Part shown: in pieces, positions 1 through 6,510 of the stretch
Numbering within the stretch: the first letter of the stretch is position 1
Layout of the letters: every line of letters starts with the position of its first letter
Origin: a virus
Strand: one strand, 5' to 3'
DNA length: 22,253 bases
Virus record (IMG/VR): IMGVR_UViG_3300027792_000059
Coordinates: 1 to 22,253 of that record
The notes under the pieces: model-generated
What the model saw: only the letters and a program-made list of their open reading frames with translations
Database searches by the model: none
What the model was told of the DNA's origin: nothing
Program-made: the position numbers and the translations under genes

Positions 1-678
1 TTATCCGGGGTAGGACTTATCCAGCGTGACAAGGAAATCCCTGTTTTAAATAATGTATTGTTCTGTAAAGACGGGGTAATGGTTGTCGGTTGTCGAAATA
101 TCTTTATGGCAATTGAACCGGTTCCGTATAAACTGTCCAGCCAGCTTCGCTTGGAAAGTACTCCGTTAATGGAAGATGTCTTGTTGTCAGGCGAAAATGT
201 AAAAAGGTTGTTATCTATGATACCGTCTGATACGAAATTTAAAGGGTATCTTGAGTATTTTGATATGACATATAACAAGGAGACTAAAAAGGTTATTGTA
301 AATTTCTTCGACGGCATACAGGAGCACCGAGTGACCTTTGGGAAGGTTGATTTAAGTTACTTTACAGTCAATAAAATCTTTGGTGATATTCTACAGTCCA
401 TTAAAGCAGGTTCGTATGCTGAGATAGATTGTCGGATAAGAATCAATCTGACAAGGCTGTCTCTTGTACTATCAGTTATTAAAAATGTAACGGGCGACAA
501 GTCCGGGGAGATCCCTGTTTATCTTTGTATATGTAAAGGAGGGGAATCAACGAACCTGTTTTTTAAAACAAAAAACCCCGCAACAGGTCAGGATGTAATA
601 GCTGTAAGTGGACTGGTAGGAATACAACCTTCAGAATGGGTAAAGGACGGTAAAATAGAAAGGAAGTTCGTCAGATAG
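1..678 (+). CDS. DNA sliding-clamp-like protein (DnaN/beta-clamp fold), 5' end cut off
   Basis: The frame is open from base 1, so the true start lies outside the window; 225 residues are visible, ending at TAG. The first residues (LSGVGLIQRDKEIPVLNNVL, then a strand, KDG and another strand) closely match the opening of bacterial beta clamps, where a helix ending in 'SGV' precedes 'LPVLSNVL...DG.L.L...'. The next stretch, 'SGENVKRLLSMIP', sits where DnaN has its second domain-1 helix. A second helix, 'NLTRLSLVLSVIKNVTG', would open a second clamp domain. The visible length fits two clamp domains rather than the three of DnaN. The family would act as a processivity factor tethering the replicative polymerase to DNA. 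It could also be a clamp-fold protein of other function. A TTG at 58 is in frame, but the homology-like sequence starts upstream of it, so it is unlikely to be the start. Confidence 0.4.
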   Translation, partial: LSGVGLIQRDKEIPVLNNVLFCKDGVMVVGCRNIFMAIEPVPYKLSSQLRLESTPLMEDVLLSGENVKRLLSMIPSDTKFKGYLEYFDMTYNKETKKVIVNFFDGIQEHRVTFGKVDLSYFTVNKIFGDILQSIKAGSYAEIDCRIRINLTRLSLVLSVIKNVTGDKSGEIPVYLCICKGGESTNLFFKTKNPATGQDVIAVSGLVGIQPSEWVKDGKIERKFVR

Positions 679-685
679 TAATAGC

Positions 686-705
686 GAAAGTATAGCACTT
701 TTTTT
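686..705 (+). terminator. Weak terminator-like hairpin after the clamp-like gene
   Basis: AAAGT (687-691) can pair with ACTTT (697-701) around a 5-base loop, running into seven consecutive T (699-705). The stem is short and AT-rich, so termination would be inefficient at best. Confidence 0.25.
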
Positions 706-711
706 ACAAGT

Positions 712-762
712 AAAAAGGGATTTCTTTTGTATATTTAAGTATATACAGGAGGATCCCTTTTT
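712..762 (+). promoter_or_regulatory. Nested stem structure enclosing the TerS ribosome binding site
   Basis: A perfect 10-bp outer stem pairs AAAAAGGGAT (712-721) with ATCCCTTTTT (753-762). Inside it, TGTATAT (728-734) pairs perfectly with ATATACA (741-747) around a 6-base loop. The Shine-Dalgarno AGGAGG (747-752) lies between the two stems, and the ATG of the next gene (763) directly follows the outer arm. The SD-to-ATG distance is a long 10 bases and is occupied by the 3' arm of the stem. Folding should therefore affect initiation of the small terminase gene. The arm also ends in five T, so it could act as an attenuator. Confidence 0.45.
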
Positions 763-1584
763 ATGTTGACAGAACCTACAAAATGCAAGAAAATTCAGAA
801 GCAGATAATAGCCGACCGCTGTAACATGTTCGAAAAGGAAGAGCGTGTTCACACTATTAAAATCAAAGATACCCGTTTTCGTAATAAACTGTTTGGCCAG
901 AGGATTCGATCCGTAAACGATTTTAGAAGAGTTCATCCTGGAAAGCTTGATGATGGAAGGCTCATGAGAGCCTTTGGTTACTATAAGAAGAAGCCTCCAG
1001 ACTGGAATAGGATTTATAAAACGCTTCGAATAACCGACACCGTCGGGAAGGATATGAAAGACGACCTCGTTTCATATTTTAACATATTCGCAATCCATGG
1101 AAAATTTCCGCGTGAACGACCGAATGGGACTGAATCGTATATATACCGGTTATTAAGTCCACAGGCGATGTCTATAATTAAGTACGGCACCATCGCAGGA
1201 TTTAATCGCCAGAAGATTTCAGAGATGATTGGAATTACAGAGGGGCAATTATCTGACTGGAGTAAACGGTTCCCAGAGGTTCGGTCGGCGCTTTTACACG
1301 GAAGAGACCTCGCGGATTTGAACGTTGTCAAAGCGGCATATCGTAGAGCAACAGGTATGGGAATACGAGACACATATTTTTCAGCTTATGAAGGTGAAAT
1401 TAAAACGAAACCTTTTGTAAAGTATCTTCCACCGAATCCTCATAGTATTGAACTATGGTTAAAGCACAATAAACAATGGTTAAAAGAAACGAGTTCTGAC
1501 GGTGAAGAACGTGGTCTTATTATGGAGGAGCTGGATAAAAAGATAAACGAACCGGTGTCTGGTGATGACGAGGTAGAAGAGTAA
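763..1584 (+). CDS. terS: Terminase small subunit (TerS)
   Basis: The 273-aa protein has a helix-turn-helix DNA-recognition region at about residues 138-170: 'IAGFNRQKISEMIGITEGQLSDW' followed by 'RFPEVRSALLHGRDLADLNVVKAAYRRATG'. This reproduces the TerS pattern of a short HTH, then W..yPe...al..Gk..AD..V..A...rA.G. The following 'KYLPPNPHSIELWLKHNKQW' matches the usual TerS 'PPd..a...WLkNr.p..W' motif. TerS recognises the packaging site on the concatemer and hands the DNA to TerL. The N-terminal 120 residues are basic and not recognised; the C-terminus is acidic. The gene ends 4 bases before terL, which suggests co-translation. Start chosen at ATG 763, downstream of AGGAGG inside a leader structure. 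Confidence 0.8.
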   Translation: MLTEPTKCKKIQKQIIADRCNMFEKEERVHTIKIKDTRFRNKLFGQRIRSVNDFRRVHPGKLDDGRLMRAFGYYKKKPPDWNRIYKTLRITDTVGKDMKDDLVSYFNIFAIHGKFPRERPNGTESYIYRLLSPQAMSIIKYGTIAGFNRQKISEMIGITEGQLSDWSKRFPEVRSALLHGRDLADLNVVKAAYRRATGMGIRDTYFSAYEGEIKTKPFVKYLPPNPHSIELWLKHNKQWLKETSSDGEERGLIMEELDKKINEPVSGDDEVEE

Positions 1585-1588
1585 ACTT

Positions 1589-2872
1589 ATGTTCAGTCTA
1601 TCCAATAAACAACGAACAACTATACAACGAGCCGTAAAACGTATAAATATATGGGAGGGAGCTGTACGGAGTTCTAAGACGTGGGGGAGCCTTGTAAGGT
1701 GGGTTGAGTACGTGTATAGGTATAAAGGTAGAGCCGACCTTATAATGGCTGGTAAGACCGATAGAGCGATTCTACGTAATATCATTCGACCGTTACAAAT
1801 AATATTCGGTACAAAGCATATAAAGTATTTCAGCGGTAAAGGCGAAGCCGTTATTATGGGGAAGCGAATATTTTGTATTGGAGCGAATGACGAACGGGCG
1901 GAGCAGAAGGTACGCGGATTGTCGGCTGGAGGTGCATACGGTGATGAAATTACCTTATGGCCTGAATCGTTTTTTAGGATGCTTATGACAAGGCTGTCTG
2001 AGGAGGGTGCAATGTTTTTTGGAACGACAAACCCGGACACCCCGTATCACTACCTCAAGAAGGATTATATTGATAGAAAAGAACTGGATTTAATCAGTTT
2101 TCATTTTGAATTAAAGGACAACCCGTTCCTTTCAAAAGTATATGTCGCAAACCTGGAAAAGGAATACCGGGGTTTGTGGCGGAAACGGTTTATCAAGGGT
2201 CTGTGGGTCGTCGCAGAGGGGTCTATCTATGACTGCTTTGATGACGATAGTCCTGTTCATGTACGTGAAACACCGCCTTATGACAACCCAGACTATTACA
2301 TTACCGGGGTGGATTATGGTACATCAAACCCGTGTGCATTTTTAAAAATAGGAATTATACACCACAACAATCAAGTATATGCCTGTATTGAAGATGAGTA
2401 TTATTACAGTAGTGAAACAGAGGGGAGACAGAAAGGCGATGGACAGTACGTTACCGATTTTAAATACTTTACCAAAGGGTATGCGAGCCGTAACATGTTC
2501 ACAGTCGTAGATCCATCTGCAGCTTCATTTATTGTCGCTCTACAACAGTCCGGTGAAACGAATGTTATCCCAGCGGACAATTCGGTTATCGACGGTATCC
2601 GTTATTGTTACAACATGATGGATGAAGGTAGACTAATGATTCTTGCCCGTTGTAAACATACAAGGGAAGAAGTTTCAGGGTATACATGGAATAAACGTTC
2701 TCAGCTTTTGGGTGTTGATGAACCGCTGAAAGTAAAGGATCACTGTTGTGATGGATTCCGTTACCCTCTTCATACTGTATTTAATACCGAACGATATAGT
2801 ACAATGATAAATATGGAAAAGGCAATGGCAGGGTCAAAGGTTATAATGAACAAGAATGGGGTGGTCGGTTAA
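1589..2872 (+). CDS. terL: Terminase large subunit (TerL), PBSX/Terminase_3 type
   Basis: This is the 427-aa packaging motor: an N-terminal ATPase and a C-terminal RNase H-like nuclease that cuts the concatemer. Walker A is GAVRSSKT (residues 24-31). Walker B is 'GGAYGDEITLW', with D119 and E120 as Mg-binding and catalytic acids. The coupling motif is 'FFGTTNPD'. The nuclease part starts with 'GVDYGTSNPCAFLKIG' (D242), followed by 'VVDPSAASF' (D308) and 'DHCCDGFRYPLH' (D384/D388), which gives the usual acidic cluster. Length and order fit the PBSX-type large terminases. It lies 4 bases after terS with only a weak SD, so it probably depends on terS translation. The gene looks intact. Confidence 0.93.
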   Translation: MFSLSNKQRTTIQRAVKRINIWEGAVRSSKTWGSLVRWVEYVYRYKGRADLIMAGKTDRAILRNIIRPLQIIFGTKHIKYFSGKGEAVIMGKRIFCIGANDERAEQKVRGLSAGGAYGDEITLWPESFFRMLMTRLSEEGAMFFGTTNPDTPYHYLKKDYIDRKELDLISFHFELKDNPFLSKVYVANLEKEYRGLWRKRFIKGLWVVAEGSIYDCFDDDSPVHVRETPPYDNPDYYITGVDYGTSNPCAFLKIGIIHHNNQVYACIEDEYYYSSETEGRQKGDGQYVTDFKYFTKGYASRNMFTVVDPSAASFIVALQQSGETNVIPADNSVIDGIRYCYNMMDEGRLMILARCKHTREEVSGYTWNKRSQLLGVDEPLKVKDHCCDGFRYPLHTVFNTERYSTMINMEKAMAGSKVIMNKNGVVG

Positions 2873-2876
2873 ATAA

Positions 2877-2903
2877 CATTCGTAAATTTACAAGGTAATC
2901 AGT
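2877..2903 (-). repeat. Dispersed near-palindromic element, copy 1 (inverted)
   Basis: On the minus strand these 27 bases match the first 27 bases of the tandem repeat at 22142 in 24 of 27 positions; the differences are confined to three adjacent bases. The core is the perfect palindrome GTAAATTTAC, and the flanks extend it to ATTYGTAAATTTACRAAT. It sits between the terL stop and the next small gene. No known element is recognised; an operator for a dimeric protein is an inference. Confidence 0.5.
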
Positions 2904-2910
2904 AAAAAAA

Positions 2911-3111
2911 ATGAAATTAATACTACATACTTTATTGCTATTAGTGTCTGACCCTGTGTCGGTTCTATTTATTGTTCTTGCTGTGATATTAATTGTAGTT
3001 ATTACTCATTTATATTGGGTCATTAAAATAAATAGAATTGATTTGAAAAAACAATTGGAAAACCATTGTAAGAACTGTCCGTTAAACAGAAGGAGAAAAA
3101 ATTATGTCTGA
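2911..3111 (+). CDS. Small membrane protein, function unknown
   Basis: The 66-aa product has one strong transmembrane segment at about residues 16-38 (VSVLFIVLAVILIVVITHLYW). A short basic and Cys-containing tail follows (HCKNCP at 52-57, then NRRRK). The tail may face the cytoplasm by the positive-inside rule. Its end overlaps the portal start by 8 bases, and the portal SD (AGGAG) lies within its last codons, which supports real coupling. The SD for this gene is weak (AAGG about 15 bases upstream). It interrupts the usual terL-portal adjacency, so it may be an accessory (moron-like) gene. A holin-like or host-membrane role is possible, but no lysis genes are nearby. Confidence 0.6.
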   Translation: MKLILHTLLLLVSDPVSVLFIVLAVILIVVITHLYWVIKINRIDLKKQLENHCKNCPLNRRRKNYV

Positions 3112-4477
3112 TGTAGAAAAGAGCTTGGAAAAGAGTATAGCGAATCATGATGGATGGGAGAATACAATACAAGGTGTTGGTCAATCCGGGATAGATCCTT
3201 CAAGGAATACACAATTTAATCAAGGCGATTTACTTTGTGAAATTGATGTGCAGGCATTATACACGGATGAAGGGATTGCCGCTCGTATTGTGAATCTTGT
3301 AGTTGAGGACATGTTACGTTCGGGGTTTAAAGTCGCCGTAAAGGATCCCGAAGCCGATGTCTACATACAGAAGCGGTTTGAAGGCTTAAAATTACTGTAT
3401 CACTTAAACCGGTTGTTTTGTTGGGCGAGAGCCTGTGGTGGAGCAGTTATGACTATCGGCTTTAAAGACGGCGAGACTGACTTAAGCAGACCGCTTAACG
3501 AACAAGTGATAAAAGGTATATCTTTCGTAAAGGTATTTGATAGATTTAGAGTGTCAAATATTGTTTACGATAAGAACATTTTATCGGATACATATTTACA
3601 ACCTTTAATGTATACTATTTCACCGTATAATTCATCACCGTTTACTATCCACGCTTCGCGGTGTATTGTCGTTGATGGAGTTGATTGCCTTGACTCGGTT
3701 CGTGTCCAAAATCTGGGGTGGGGTTTAAGCGTATACCAAAATCTGTACGATCCATTAATGCGGATCGGGCGTGTGTTTTGCTCTATCTCTGTAATAGTAG
3801 ACAGCTTTGTTCAGGATGTAATTGGAATTGAAGGTCTCCATGCTTTTATTGCAGCGGGAAAAGAAGACGTAATAAAAAAACGGTTACAGTATATTGATGC
3901 CGGAAAGCACGTTTTGAACTCTATTCTATTAGATAAAAACGAAACGTTTACAAGACAGGTATCCTCTGTGTCGGGTCTTGCCGATCTTATAGACAGGTTC
4001 GGTGGATATATCTCTTCAACAAGCGGCATTCCACAAACATTATTATTCGGGCGTTCTCCAGCGGGTTTGAATGCGACAGGGGACTCCGATACCCGTGGAT
4101 GGTATGATCGTGTGAAGTCGAAACAGGAAACAGATCTGCGACCGGTACTGGAGCGGTTTATTCACCTCTTATTTATTTGTAAAGAAGGGTATAAAAAAGA
4201 ACCTGAAGACTGGTCGATTGAATTTTATCCGTTGATGCAGATGAGTGCTCCTGAAGAAGCGACCTATAGAAAAACGATTGCCGAAACGGATAAACTGTAT
4301 GTTGATAGTCAGGTCGCAACACCTGACGAGGTCGCCTTTACTCGTTTTTCTGGTGGTCGGTATAGTGACGAACCATTGAAAATAGTGTTCAGTGAAAATA
4401 CCGGTAGTCAGGTAAAACAACCCGAATCAAAAGCATTACCAGAGGGCAAGGAAATAGAAGAAGCAGAAAATGAATAA
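3104..4477 (+). CDS. Portal protein (DUF1073 family)
   Basis: The 457-aa protein forms the dodecameric channel at the capsid vertex through which TerL pumps DNA and to which the connector attaches. Family signatures are visible. Near residue 50 is 'DVQALYTDEGIAARIVNLVVEDMLRSGF', the portal 'Y...gla.riVd..a.dm.R.gf' opening. Near residues 305-345 is 'SGIPQTLLFGRSPAGLNATGDSD', then 'WYDRVKSKQETDLRPVLERF', the DUF1073 'LfG.sP.Glnatge.D...yyd.v...Q...l.P.l' segment that covers the wing/stem helices. Length is normal for the family. ATG 3104 follows AGGAG at a good distance. The 3' end overlaps the MuF gene by 8 bases. Confidence 0.88.
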   Translation: MSDVEKSLEKSIANHDGWENTIQGVGQSGIDPSRNTQFNQGDLLCEIDVQALYTDEGIAARIVNLVVEDMLRSGFKVAVKDPEADVYIQKRFEGLKLLYHLNRLFCWARACGGAVMTIGFKDGETDLSRPLNEQVIKGISFVKVFDRFRVSNIVYDKNILSDTYLQPLMYTISPYNSSPFTIHASRCIVVDGVDCLDSVRVQNLGWGLSVYQNLYDPLMRIGRVFCSISVIVDSFVQDVIGIEGLHAFIAAGKEDVIKKRLQYIDAGKHVLNSILLDKNETFTRQVSSVSGLADLIDRFGGYISSTSGIPQTLLFGRSPAGLNATGDSDTRGWYDRVKSKQETDLRPVLERFIHLLFICKEGYKKEPEDWSIEFYPLMQMSAPEEATYRKTIAETDKLYVDSQVATPDEVAFTRFSGGRYSDEPLKIVFSENTGSQVKQPESKALPEGKEIEEAENE

Positions 4478-6179
4478 GTCAAAAGTAAAGCTTCCAAAGG
4501 TTGTTTACCCGTTCGCTTTAGAACGACAGTTATTGACTATTTATTTAACAGTCGTTGAAGATACGATGGTGCTTTTAACCAAGTCAGTACTCCATATATT
4601 CCATGATGCTGGCAGAGATAAGTCAATAAAAGGAATTATAGGAAAAGCGGGTAAAGAGCTTTCCGGGGTAGAAAGAACAGCGAAGGCATGGGATCGGGTT
4701 GAATGGAATAAACTACGGGGTATAATGGCATTACCGAATACAGCGTATGCAAAGCCTCTACAGGACAGGCTTAATAAATTAGTGGAAGATAATATCGGTT
4801 TAATTCAAAGCCTCCCAGAACGACTTATATCCCGACTCGAAACAAAGATAAAAGACCTGCCGACAACTGGTGAGTCACGGGTTACGGTTCAGAAGCTGTT
4901 AAAAGAAACGGGCGAAGTAGGTAAAAGCCGAGCCGAGCTTATTGCACGGGATCAGGTCGGAAAATTAAATGGTGATTTGACAAGGATACGACAGGAGTCC
5001 CTCGGTGGAACAATGTATATATGGAGGACTTCGCAGGATGGTCGGGTTCGTGAAGAACACCAAGCTTTAGATGGTATGGTTTGTAAATGGGAAGACCCTT
5101 CTGTTTATGCAGAAACAGTAGAAAAGGCAATGGCTAATGAGTGGAATAGCCGAGGTGAAATAGGAGGGTATGAGGGGCATCCTGGAGAAGACTATCAGTG
5201 TCGTTGTTCTGCGGAAATGGTAATGGATGACATTTTAGCAGTACCGACAAGTAAAGGCACGGAGGAAGGAACCGAACGTATAAAACGGGAACGGGGTGGA
5301 ATACCTATATCAAGGTTTATTCCAGAGAATAGGTCTGGTACAGTGTTCAGTCGTTCTTTAAAAGGTTTGTCTCCAGAAGAGCAAGACAGGATTAGAGCTT
5401 TACGAGCGGCACGAAAAGCCCGTAAAGCTGGGGTTCTTGTAGAACCGGTTCCCAGACAGAATGCCGCTGTACGTACAGAGCCTGTCGTTAGAGCAGAGCC
5501 TGTTGTTCGTAAATCTGTAGAGGGGTTTGGAGACAAAACCGTATTAAAAAGGTCAGTTACGGATATCAATTATATTAATGTTTATGGTAGATCCTACGAA
5601 CCAGAAACCCGTATAAAAGACAAAGGTATTAGACAACGAAACACTATAAGAGATCGTATTGATGGGATTGTTGATAAGGTTCATAAGCTTCCAAAAGGAG
5701 CGGAAGTAATTGATTTTGCATTCGCTGAATTTCCAGGAGCAACTAATGGGTCGTATACTGCTAAAGTAAATGAAATTCGAGTAACAGTGACGTCACATCT
5801 TGGGAGCGCCAGGCAGACGTTTACTCATGAGTTCGGTCATCATTTACATTCTGAGTTGGATCAATGGAAAGACAATACGGTTTTACAGGCAATTAAAAAA
5901 ACAGAATATTTTAGGAAACTTAAATATCAGATGGATGAAGCCGAGCCTTTGTTCGGGGGAGTAACCGAACAGTATAGACACCTTAAATATTTAGTGGACG
6001 ATCGGGAACTGTTTGCACGAGCGTATTCCCAGTATATCTGGGAGAAGCTTGATGATACAGAAGCGTGCCTCGCTGCACTCAGGAACGGACATAACTATTA
6101 TATTAAAGAAATAGATTTTGCTTCCATACGTAAAGCGTTCGATGAGTACTTTAAAAGTAAAGGCTTAAGCGTGTCTTAA
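4470..6179 (+). CDS. MuF-type minor head protein fused to a C-terminal HEFGHH zinc-metallopeptidase domain
   Basis: Residues about 150-250 form a Phage_Mu_F domain: 'KSRAELIARDQVGKLN', then 'WRTSQDGRVREEHQALDGMV', then 'HPGEDYQCRCSAEM' (C244/C246), the family's rTe..N / W....D.rvR..H..ldG / nCRC order. MuF proteins are minor head proteins next to the portal. The chain continues through a basic, proline-containing linker with short repeats (TEPVVR, AEPVVR, about 325-350). It ends in a domain bearing HEFGHH at 453-458 and a downstream 'DDRELFARAYSQYI' whose E513 is a plausible third zinc ligand, as in gluzincins. At 569 aa it is longer than plain MuF proteins. The known class of MuF polymorphic toxins carries variable C-terminal enzymatic domains, so an effector injected with DNA is possible; capsid processing is an alternative. 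The active-site residues look intact. Confidence 0.85.
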   Translation: MNKSKVKLPKVVYPFALERQLLTIYLTVVEDTMVLLTKSVLHIFHDAGRDKSIKGIIGKAGKELSGVERTAKAWDRVEWNKLRGIMALPNTAYAKPLQDRLNKLVEDNIGLIQSLPERLISRLETKIKDLPTTGESRVTVQKLLKETGEVGKSRAELIARDQVGKLNGDLTRIRQESLGGTMYIWRTSQDGRVREEHQALDGMVCKWEDPSVYAETVEKAMANEWNSRGEIGGYEGHPGEDYQCRCSAEMVMDDILAVPTSKGTEEGTERIKRERGGIPISRFIPENRSGTVFSRSLKGLSPEEQDRIRALRAARKARKAGVLVEPVPRQNAAVRTEPVVRAEPVVRKSVEGFGDKTVLKRSVTDINYINVYGRSYEPETRIKDKGIRQRNTIRDRIDGIVDKVHKLPKGAEVIDFAFAEFPGATNGSYTAKVNEIRVTVTSHLGSARQTFTHEFGHHLHSELDQWKDNTVLQAIKKTEYFRKLKYQMDEAEPLFGGVTEQYRHLKYLVDDRELFARAYSQYIWEKLDDTEACLAALRNGHNYYIKEIDFASIRKAFDEYFKSKGLSVS

Positions 6180-6208
6180 GACTGATTATCTTGTAAATTT
6201 ATAGAAGG
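6178..6208 (+). repeat. Dispersed near-palindromic element, copy 2
   Basis: Ungapped alignment with the start of the 22142 repeat (from two bases upstream) gives 24 of 31 identical positions, including AAGACTGATT and GTAAATTTA. As at 22139, it begins at or just after a TAA stop codon. It precedes the strong SD of the next small gene. The right half of the palindrome is degenerate (TAT instead of TAC). Confidence 0.4.
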
Positions 6209-6221
6209 TAAGGAGGGTAAT

Positions 6222-6410
6222 ATGCCGAGGTCAGTTTCAGTTGTAAAGCTCTTAAAATATTTAGATAAACCAATACAGGAATTAGAAGCTATACCAAAAG
6301 ACGTTTTTATAAAGGAGCTGGAATCCTTTGGGGTAGAACCAGAAGAAGCTGAGGATATTTACAAAACGTATCACGGAAGGTTTATTCAAATAGACGCAGT
6401 TCCGGTATAG
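6222..6410 (+). CDS. Small acidic protein, unknown; candidate partner of the upstream MuF-peptidase
   Basis: The 62-aa product is predicted to be mostly helical and is acidic (12 D/E against 8 K/R), with an EPEEAED cluster near residues 39-45. It has no membrane segment or recognised domain. It has one of the strongest ribosome binding sites in the window (AAGGAGG, 5 bases before ATG), so it is probably expressed well. It lies 42 bases after the MuF-metallopeptidase gene. Position and charge would suit an inhibitor or immunity protein for that enzyme, but this is inference; small hypothetical genes also occur here without such a role. Confidence 0.6.
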   Translation: MPRSVSVVKLLKYLDKPIQELEAIPKDVFIKELESFGVEPEEAEDIYKTYHGRFIQIDAVPV

Positions 6411-6472
6411 GTTTTCTCCAGTGGTAGACGGTATTTTATAGCAAAAACAAGCGATATATAAAGGGTATATTA

Positions 6473-6501
6473 TTATACTTTAAGCTATTTTTATAGTATA
6501 A
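6473..6501 (+). promoter_or_regulatory. AT-rich hairpin abutting the protease ribosome binding site
   Basis: TTATACT (6473-6479) pairs perfectly with AGTATAA (6495-6501). The SD AAGGAG (6500-6505) starts in the last two bases of the stem, 5 bases before the ATG at 6511. The rest of the 100-base gap (6411-6510) holds AT-rich sequence in which I see no clear -35/-10 pair. Confidence 0.25.
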
Positions 6502-6510
6502 GGAGACCGT

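Noticed and set aside
1480-2040. 186-aa minus-strand ORF opposite TerS/TerL
   Set aside because: It lies antisense to conserved Walker motifs, is low-quality in composition, has no SD, and all surrounding genes are on the other strand.
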